Assembly: GCA_030650265.1 (NCBI GenBank)
Contig: JAUSEJ010000302.1
Span: forward strand, 1 to 10,310
Reading direction: 5' to 3'
DNA length: 10,310 bases
DNA from: Dehalococcoidia bacterium
GTDB taxonomy: Bacteria > Chloroflexota > Dehalococcoidia > JACPQF01
In this document: positions 5,760 to 10,310 of the stretch, in pieces
Numbering within the stretch: position 1 is the first letter of the stretch
Layout of the letters: the number at the start of each line of letters is the position of its first letter
Program-made: the position numbers and the translations under genes
The notes under the pieces: model-generated
The model's input: only the letters and a program-made list of their open reading frames with translations
Database searches by the model: none
Told to the model about the DNA's origin: nothing

Positions 5760-8009
5760 ATGTTGCACCTTAACCAGAAGCCAGTCGATCTAGGTAGCGT
5801 GAGAGAGATCATCAGACACTATTGCCAGGGACTCACGGGACTGGCGATGCAGATTCGCTCGACCGAGGAGCTGGCGCAGTGGGGTATCGGCTGGACTTCC
5901 ATTGAGCAGGCCACCACCGAAGGTAGCACCATCTTCCTGCCCCCGACTATACCGGACCGGGGCGCTCCCTCAAGCACTTTCGAAGCCTACAAGGTGCTCG
6001 CCACCCATCAAGCAGGACACCTGGAATTCGGGACTTTTTGGTTTACCTTCGAGCGCCGGTCCACCCTCTTCAAAGACTTCCGATCCATTCTGGCAGAAAT
6101 AGCCGGCGCCGGATCGCGCCCTGTAACCGATTTCGAGCGATTCTTCGACCTCTTCCAGAACCGTCGTCTGGCCAAAGATATCTTCACCATTGTCGAGGAT
6201 AGTCGGGTGGACGGACTTCTGAAGCAAGAATACCGCGGACTCAGACGCCCCTTTCGCCTGGCGCAGGAGACCTCACTTTCAACTCGTCCGTCGCTGATTC
6301 TCCTGCCGCTCAGAGAAGCGATGTTGGAAATCCTGATCATGGTCAGTATTGACAGTTGCGGCAGCGTGCGTGTACCCACGTTGATGGTTCCATCGCTGAG
6401 GCTGGTTCTTGGCATTCTTCGACTGGTTAAGCATAACGAGGGTGCTACGGTCGAAGATTCGGCAGAGGCGACAATTCGGCTCTATTGCACTCTGGCCGGA
6501 GTGCCGAACACGCCATCGTCGGAAATTCCCTCGGACCAGTGGGACACTTACGATCTGAGCGAGACCATCACCATCGACGATGACCAGCAAATCGACATTC
6601 TCCGTCATTTCTTTGCCTGCGGTGAGGAAGCAGCCAGCGAGGACTCGACTTCACCATATGAGAGCCCGCAGGACCCCGACTTTCGCGGCGAGCTGAAGCC
6701 GGAGTTGGCCCAAACGCTGATGAAGCTTGGCCTTGACGATGAGGAAGAAGAAGACGGGGATCCGGGAGGCGAGATCGCTCTGGAAGACCTGAAGCGATTA
6801 TTCGAAAAGAGCGCGGAAATAGCAGCCGATGACCGGGAGCAGTTGTTGCCCGCTTCCTTCGCCCGCAATATGCTGAAGGAAGGCAAAAAAGCGCATCCCT
6901 TTGGCAAGATCGTCCGGCGGGAGCAACCCAATCCGCGGGCAAAGGGACAGTGGCAGTCCCGGTCACCGGGGTCAATAGAGGATTTCTACTACGACGAATG
7001 GGACTTCCTGGCAAACCAGTACAAATCGGGGTGGTGCCACCTCAAACAGAGCGTAATGGGAGAGGGGTCCGGCGACTTCTTCACCGAAACGCTGCAACTA
7101 TATGCGGGTTTGGTGACGGCAGTAAAGAAGGAATTCGTGCAACTCAAGAGCGAGGATCTGAGAAAAGTGAAGCGCCTCCGTGATGGCGATGACCTCGACT
7201 TCGATTCGGTGGTCGACTCCGTCGTACAAAAAAGGGTGGGCGCGCCATATTCCGACCGCGTCTACTGGCGCCGGCAGAAAATCGAGCGAGACGTCTGCGT
7301 GGCCTTCCTCTTGGATATGAGCGCTTCGACCTTTGAGAGGCTAGGCGCCGGTGATCTGTCACCCGATGGCGCCCCGGCATACCCCGGACTTGCGGGCGGC
7401 AAGCGAATCATCGATCTGGAGAAAGAGGCCGTCATCGTGCTCATCGAGGCACTTGAGTCCATCGGCGACCCCTACGGCATCTATGGCTTCTCCGGACATA
7501 GCCGGCACAACGTCGAGTTCGCCATCATCAAAGATATCGCCGAAGAACTGTCCCCTGCAGTCAAGAGGCGAGTCGCCAGCATTTGCCCCGTTAGGGGGAC
7601 CCGCATGGGACCGGCTATCCGCCATGTCGCCTCGATTCTGGACAGACAGGAAGCCAAGTCCAAACTCATCATCCTCATCAGCGATGGCCGACCGCAGGAT
7701 TACGACTACGGGGAGCACCACACTTTTGAAGACTGGGGCGCTTATCAGCACCTGACGAAGAAGCGCTCACTGATGGATGGGGGAATCCCCGAGGAGATGA
7801 GAAGAGAATATGCCATCTACGATACCAGAATGGCCCTTCTTGAAGCGCGGCAAATGGGGATCAAGCCTTTCTGCCTCACCATCGACAAGGCCGACCACGA
7901 CTACTTGCGGGTCATGTGTGGCGACCTCGGCTACGAGATACTCGACAACATCTACGCCTTACCACACCGCCTACCCAATCTTTACCGGAGACTGACTACT
8001 CACCCTTAG
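5760..8009 (+). CDS. NorD/CbbO-like VWA-domain protein
   Basis: 749 residues. The C-terminal third matches the VWA domain of NorD/CbbO proteins, which with MoxR-type AAA+ ATPases (NorQ/CbbQ) remodel or insert metals into target enzymes. The MIDAS is complete: DMSAS (519-523), Thr614 in 'GTRMGPAIRH', and Asp642 in 'SDGRPQDYDYG'. 'DPYGIYGFSGHSRHNVEF' and 'PFCLTIDK' are also typical of the family. The N-terminal region has HQAGHLEFG (83-91) and 'IVEDSRVD' (144-151), an arrangement like the HExxH...E of zincins but with Gln replacing the catalytic Glu. A highly acidic linker lies near 324-336. The start is ATG 5760, preceded by AGGAAAGGA; the frame is open back to 5706, but that part overlaps the promoter. 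No AAA+ partner is next to it. It is transcribed away from the pyrimidine operon, and its target is unknown. Confidence 0.87.
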   Translation: MLHLNQKPVDLGSVREIIRHYCQGLTGLAMQIRSTEELAQWGIGWTSIEQATTEGSTIFLPPTIPDRGAPSSTFEAYKVLATHQAGHLEFGTFWFTFERRSTLFKDFRSILAEIAGAGSRPVTDFERFFDLFQNRRLAKDIFTIVEDSRVDGLLKQEYRGLRRPFRLAQETSLSTRPSLILLPLREAMLEILIMVSIDSCGSVRVPTLMVPSLRLVLGILRLVKHNEGATVEDSAEATIRLYCTLAGVPNTPSSEIPSDQWDTYDLSETITIDDDQQIDILRHFFACGEEAASEDSTSPYESPQDPDFRGELKPELAQTLMKLGLDDEEEEDGDPGGEIALEDLKRLFEKSAEIAADDREQLLPASFARNMLKEGKKAHPFGKIVRREQPNPRAKGQWQSRSPGSIEDFYYDEWDFLANQYKSGWCHLKQSVMGEGSGDFFTETLQLYAGLVTAVKKEFVQLKSEDLRKVKRLRDGDDLDFDSVVDSVVQKRVGAPYSDRVYWRRQKIERDVCVAFLLDMSASTFERLGAGDLSPDGAPAYPGLAGGKRIIDLEKEAVIVLIEALESIGDPYGIYGFSGHSRHNVEFAIIKDIAEELSPAVKRRVASICPVRGTRMGPAIRHVASILDRQEAKSKLIILISDGRPQDYDYGEHHTFEDWGAYQHLTKKRSLMDGGIPEEMRREYAIYDTRMALLEARQMGIKPFCLTIDKADHDYLRVMCGDLGYEILDNIYALPHRLPNLYRRLTTHP

Positions 8010-8087
8010 ACTAGAGTCACGCCTTACAAGGCTAGCAACAGACTGCTTATCATGGATGCCATCGATCCAGACACAAAGGCAGGTAAT

Positions 8088-8116
8088 TTGACTGCGCATG
8101 ATGATCGGAGTATCAT
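8088..8116 (+). promoter_or_regulatory. hicAB promoter with overlapping inverted repeat
   Basis: TTGACT (8088-8093), exactly 17 bases, then TATCAT (8111-8116), about 40 bases before hicA. An inverted repeat ATGAT-6-ATCAT (8101-8105 and 8112-8116) overlaps the -10, and an 8-bp palindrome TTGATCAA follows at 8131-8138. Either could be an operator. The rest of the 8010-8155 gap holds no gene and no clear terminator. Confidence 0.6.
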
Positions 8117-8155
8117 TTCTTTGAATACATTTGATCAATCCGGAAATGAAGGAAT

Positions 8156-8416
8156 ATGAGTCGCGCATACAAGCTTCTGGAGCGAATTCTGCGTGGCACG
8201 TCCGACACAAACATCCCATTCGACGAACTTCGTCGGCTCCTGGTCCTCTTGGCGTTTAGAGAGCGAGTTCGAGGAGATCATCACATTTTCACGAGACAAG
8301 GGGTCGAAGAGATACTGAACCTTCAACCTAGGGGCGCTAAAGCCAAACCCTATCAGGTCAAACAAGTTCGCAACGTGATCTTGCGATACAAGTTGGGAGA
8401 ATTGGATGATGAGTAA
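8156..8416 (+). CDS. hicA: HicA-family toxin (mRNA interferase)
   Basis: 86 residues. HicA toxins are small double-stranded-RNA-binding-fold proteins that cleave mRNA and stop growth when the antitoxin is lost. The family core is present: 'FDELRRLLVLLAF' (helix), then 'RVRGDHHIFTR' (38-47), where a His of the HH pair (42-43) is the expected catalytic residue. 'EILNLQPRG' and 'AKPYQVKQVRNVI' follow, typical of the HicA subfamily paired with short HicB. A GDHH string replaces the commoner GSHH. The Shine-Dalgarno AAGGA ends only two bases before the ATG, so translation may be weak, which is sensible for a toxin. It is the first gene of the pair, overlapping hicB by 11 bp. The identification is strong; toxicity is inferred. 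Confidence 0.9.
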   Translation: MSRAYKLLERILRGTSDTNIPFDELRRLLVLLAFRERVRGDHHIFTRQGVEEILNLQPRGAKAKPYQVKQVRNVILRYKLGELDDE

Positions 8417-8618
8417 GTATGAGATCATAATCTATTGGAGCGACGAGGATCAGGCCTTTATTGCCGAGGTCCCGGAACTGCCCGGTTGCGCTGCAGACGG
8501 TTCAACGTATCAAGAGGCTATAGCAAACGCAGAAACCGTCATGCAAGAGTGGATTGACACCGCCAAAGAATTGGGGCGCCCCGTCCCGGAGCCGAAAGGC
8601 CGACTGGTATTCGCCTGA
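8406..8618 (+). CDS. hicB: HicB-family antitoxin (short form)
   Basis: 70 residues, the short form made of only the partial-RNase-H-like HicB domain. Visible family features are the first strand 'YEIIIYWSDEDQAFIAEVPELPGC' region (5-28), 'ADGSTYQEAIANAE' (30-43), the amphipathic helix 'VMQEWIDTAKELGR' (45-58), and the end 'PVPEPKGRLVFA'. It should bind and neutralise HicA. No helix-turn-helix or ribbon-helix-helix domain follows, so it may not repress the promoter by itself. GGGAG (8395-8399) lies six bases before the ATG at 8406 and nine before the alternative ATG at 8409. The start inside the end of hicA couples antitoxin synthesis to the toxin message. Confidence 0.9.
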   Translation: MMSKYEIIIYWSDEDQAFIAEVPELPGCAADGSTYQEAIANAETVMQEWIDTAKELGRPVPEPKGRLVFA

Positions 8619-8725
8619 CGACTGATTCTTGATAGCTGGCTAGCGTGAAGCCCAAGACAGGATTTGTCCCCGGAACGGGACGTCGAAATGGTCGACACGA
8701 AGTGTTCACTGCAGCGGTTTGACAG

Positions 8726-8755
8726 TTGCGCCCTGGCATCCGATGGTGCTAACAT
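8726..8755 (+). promoter_or_regulatory. Possible weak promoter of the crotonase gene
   Basis: TTGCGC (8726-8731), 18 bases, then TAACAT (8750-8755) with the extended TGC just before it. Each hexamer matches only partly, but position is sensible, about 60 bases before the ATG. Nothing else is evident in the 198-base gap after hicB. Confidence 0.3.
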
Positions 8756-8804
8756 GGTCTGGCCACCAAGTGTCCCACGGTCGGCAAAATACGAACGGGA
8801 AGCT

Positions 8805-8812
8805 GGAGGAGG
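8805..8812 (+). promoter_or_regulatory. Shine-Dalgarno fixing the crotonase start
   Basis: GGAGGAGG ends four bases before ATG 8817. It selects this start over in-frame upstream codons back to 8664, whose encoded residues do not resemble the family. Confidence 0.85.
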
Positions 8813-8816
8813 TAGC

Positions 8817-9626
8817 ATGAGCTACGAACACCTGCTCATCGAGAAGAACGATGGAGTCGGCGTAATCACCCTAAACCGTCCTGACAGACTAAACGCCTTT
8901 ACGACCAATATGTTTCACGATCTACCGGAAGCCCTGACCGGAATGGCGATTGACCCGTTGGTTAGAGTATTGATCCTGACCGGCAGCGGTCGGGCATTCT
9001 GCGCCGGCGCCGATCTTGCCGAGGGCATCATCGCGAAATCGACCGATGAGACGGCGGGCCGGGGCCAGGCAGCAAATCTGGCTGCGTATATGAGAGAATT
9101 GCAGACGCTCATCTATATTATCCGTCGCATGGGCAAACCTGTTATTGGTGCCATAAACGGTGATGCCGTGGGAGCGGGATTCAGCCTGGCTCTGGCCTGC
9201 GACATGCGTATTGTCTCTGCTAAGGCCAGATTCGGCATGGTCTTCTCCCGGATCGGCCTGGTACCCGACCTCGGCGGCGCTTACTTTCTCACCCATATGG
9301 TGGGCACGGCCAAGGCCTGCGAACTAATCATGACCGGGGATGTTTTCGACGCCGCCGAGGCCTACAGACTAGGTCTCGTTAACAAGATTGTCCCTCCCGA
9401 GGAACTGATGTCCGCCGCCCTTGAGCTTGCTCACAAGCTAGCAGAAGGAGCCCCCATCGCTACGGCATTGGCCAAGGACATGATCTACAAGGAAGCGAAT
9501 ATGGATATTGCTGAGGCGCTGGATTACGAAGCCACCATGCAAGCCATGGCGATGCAGACGGCAGACCATCTGGAAGGGGTCAAGGCCTTCAAGGAGAAGC
9601 GAAAACCCGTCTTCCAGGGCAGCTAA
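8817..9626 (+). CDS. Enoyl-CoA hydratase/isomerase family protein, PaaG-like active site
   Basis: 269 residues, normal for a crotonase monomer; members act on acyl-CoA thioesters in the cytoplasm, usually as trimers or hexamers. The family signature is clear: 'VGVITLNRPDRLNAF' (14-28), the first oxyanion-hole segment 'GRAFCAGADL' (58-67), the second 'GDAVGAGFSLALACD' (115-129), and 'FSRIGLVPDLGGAYFL' (143-158). In true hydratases two Glu residues are catalytic; here the aligned positions are Ser123 and Phe143. Asp151 in VPDLGG matches the acid of PaaG-type and other enoyl-CoA isomerases. An isomerase or related role, in fatty-acid or aromatic-acid degradation, is therefore more likely than plain hydration. 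Substrate cannot be told, and no other beta-oxidation gene is in the window. It ends 15 nt before a group II intron inserted in the opposite orientation. Confidence 0.92.
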   Translation: MSYEHLLIEKNDGVGVITLNRPDRLNAFTTNMFHDLPEALTGMAIDPLVRVLILTGSGRAFCAGADLAEGIIAKSTDETAGRGQAANLAAYMRELQTLIYIIRRMGKPVIGAINGDAVGAGFSLALACDMRIVSAKARFGMVFSRIGLVPDLGGAYFLTHMVGTAKACELIMTGDVFDAAEAYRLGLVNKIVPPEELMSAALELAHKLAEGAPIATALAKDMIYKEANMDIAEALDYEATMQAMAMQTADHLEGVKAFKEKRKPVFQGS

Positions 9627-9642
9627 CAGCGAGCGCTTGCAA

Positions 9643-9711
9643 TCGGGTAGGAGGGGACCTCACGGTCCCCGTCCTCCCACACCACCGGACGTACTCATCG
9701 TATCCGGCGGT
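9643..9711 (-). ncRNA. Group II intron domains V and VI
   Basis: Domain V: ACCGCCGGA (9711-9703) pairs with TCCGGTGGT (9689-9681). A two-base CG bulge lies on the 3' side, and a short upper stem TAC/GTA closes a GATGA loop. The catalytic triad is CGC. Domain V is usually about 34 nt with a longer upper stem and GNRA tetraloop; this one is about 31 nt, with only 3 bp in the upper stem. Domain VI: GGGGACC-GTGA-GGTCCCC (9670-9653) is a perfect hairpin on a GGAGGA/TCCT base, with A9648 as the likely branch point seven bases from the 3' end. Confidence 0.8.
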
Positions 9712-9916
9712 TTCCTCTATTGGTGTAACGCAGCATACCTATCATTAGGTCCCGCGTCAGGGCTCGCTCTCGTTCCAACGCCGTGACCGCTTGCGACTCC
9801 TCGTACGCGGCAGGTCCGGTTCCGCCTTCGCCGCCTGCGCCGTGGCGCACGAGGTCCTCCCTCCACTCAAAGAGGCTCAGTTGGTACCCCGTGCCTTGCT
9901 GTCGCTCCACACTCAT
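9695..9916 (-). pseudogene. Remnant N-terminus of the intron-encoded reverse transcriptase/maturase
   Basis: A 73-codon frame opens with ATG at 9916. Its first ~58 residues look like the start of group II intron proteins: 'LSLFEWREDLVRHGAGG', 'GPAAYEESQA' and 'ERERALTRDLM', the last being the segment that normally leads straight into the RT fingers. After residue 58 (about 9743) similarity stops and the frame continues as 'IGMLRYTNRG', i.e. sequence just 5' of domain V, ending inside domain V. All RT motifs (including YADD), the maturase X domain and any endonuclease are missing, so more than 1 kb has been deleted. It cannot encode a working protein. Confidence 0.75.
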
Positions 9917-10222
9917 CGAGTCTTTCCGACTGCTCCCTGCAATAGAAGATTCGGCCCTTCACCAGTCCTTCTAGGGGAAGGCCCAGCTACTATGGCCTCG
10001 GCTGACCCCTCCGTGCCTCTCTCGCCCCGTTGCCGTGGCAATAGTCCGGTTCGTCCGGACGAACACGGAGGTCTCCCAGGGTAAGTCATGTAGCCTTCTC
10101 TCGGCCCCCGCCGGATTTACCTGCGTGCGTGTCCGGATGACTATCGGGCCTCCCCGTCCATGGCCGGGTTACCCCACCACGCCGGCCTTGTATCCGGTTT
10201 CTGTTCGTCGGGCCCGAGTTTT

Positions 10223-10263
10223 GCCTGCGGCGTCCTTCAGATTCCGCCTCGCGGCGTCCTTCA
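10223..10263 (-). repeat. Short direct repeat inside the intron ribozyme
   Basis: The 13-base string GCGGCGTCCTTCA (plus strand) occurs at 10227-10239 and 10251-10263, each preceded by GCCT (with one extra C in the second copy), an offset of 24 bases. It may be a small duplication or a natural part of domain I. Confidence 0.5.
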
Positions 10264-10310
10264 TAGAAGTCAACCATGCCCCCGGGGCACCCCAATAGTG
10301 AAAGGGCGTG

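Larger units (their letters stand above)
9642..10310 (-). mobile_element. Group II intron, ORF-deleted, 5' end outside window
   Basis: Read on the minus strand, this is the 3' part of a bacterial group II intron. It comprises structured ribozyme sequence (10310 down to about 9920), including GTCAGCCGAGGCCATAGTAG around 9945-9985, which resembles the segment just before intron ORFs. Next comes the start of the intron-encoded protein, then domain V, domain VI with a bulged A, and the 3' end CCCGAT at 9642. The reverse-transcriptase body is absent. The CGC catalytic triad in domain V suggests a class C type (moderate confidence). Its 5' boundary is not in view; class C introns favour sites after terminator hairpins, so a minus-strand gene may lie just to the right. 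No other gene is seen in this 669-base stretch. Confidence 0.8.

Noticed and set aside
8020..8040. Small inverted repeat (GCCT-TACA-AGGC) after the VWA gene as a terminator
   Set aside because: The 4-bp stem has no T-tract and is too weak to support.
8666..8681. GTCCC-6-GGGAC hairpin after hicB as a terminator
   Set aside because: The stem is only 5 bp and no T-run follows.
8719..8724. Perfect TTGACA as -35 of the crotonase promoter
   Set aside because: No -10-like hexamer lies 16-18 bases downstream; the TAACAT is 25 bases away.
8664..8816. 51-residue N-terminal extension of the crotonase
   Set aside because: Crotonase homology starts at MSYEHL, preceded by a strong GGAGGAGG; the extra residues look like untranslated sequence.
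9627..10310. Several overlapping open frames on both strands in the right end as protein genes
   Set aside because: They lie in group II intron ribozyme sequence; only the intron-protein N-terminus (9743-9916) resembles a protein family.
1..10310. CRISPR array, tRNA, rRNA, transposase or attachment site
   Set aside because: No regularly spaced repeats, RNA gene signatures or transposase motifs were seen on either strand.

Overview
The window reads as chromosomal bacterial DNA of moderately high GC, with compact operons and Shine-Dalgarno starts. It has TTG and GTG starts, a class 1B dihydroorotate dehydrogenase pair (pyrK-pyrD), PD40 beta-propeller proteins, a NorD/CbbO-like VWA protein, a short HicAB pair and a group II intron. 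This mixture would suit Chloroflexota (perhaps Dehalococcoidia). That placement is a low-confidence impression from protein style; no rRNA or marker gene is present to settle it.

Left half, minus strand (about 5690 down to 1): one tight probable operon of at least six genes starts at a near-consensus extended -10 promoter around 5662-5690. In order of transcription: an M29-type metallopeptidase, a YqeK-type HD-domain Ap4A hydrolase, pyrK (FAD/2Fe-2S electron-transfer subunit) overlapping pyrD (catalytic subunit) by ATGA, a PD40 lipoprotein, and a second membrane-anchored PD40 protein that runs off the left edge. Gaps are 27 nt or less. The pyrimidine genes make the fourth step of UMP synthesis. 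The other members are a housekeeping hydrolase, a peptidase-like enzyme and two probable cell-surface propellers of unknown partner.

Middle, plus strand (5706-8009): a divergent promoter (TTGTAC, 17 nt, TATAAT) drives a 749-residue NorD/CbbO-like protein with a C-terminal VWA domain and complete MIDAS motif. No MoxR-type AAA+ ATPase partner (NorQ/CbbQ) is next to it.

Right part, plus strand (8088-9626): a HicA toxin / HicB antitoxin pair has its own good promoter. It is followed by a crotonase-superfamily enzyme that lacks both classical hydratase glutamates but has the aspartate seen in PaaG-like isomerases.

Right end, minus strand (9642-10310): the 3' portion of a group II intron lies 15 nt past the crotonase stop. 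Domains V and VI, the bulged branch-point A and part of the upstream ribozyme are recognisable. The reverse-transcriptase ORF is reduced to its first ~58 codons and joined almost directly to domain V, so this is an ORF-deleted intron. Its 5' end lies beyond the window.

The most unusual items are the ORF-deleted intron, the orphan NorD-like VWA protein with a degenerate zincin-like HQxxH motif, and the PyrK with an insertion of about 40 residues. I do not see convincing evidence of an entirely new multi-gene system.
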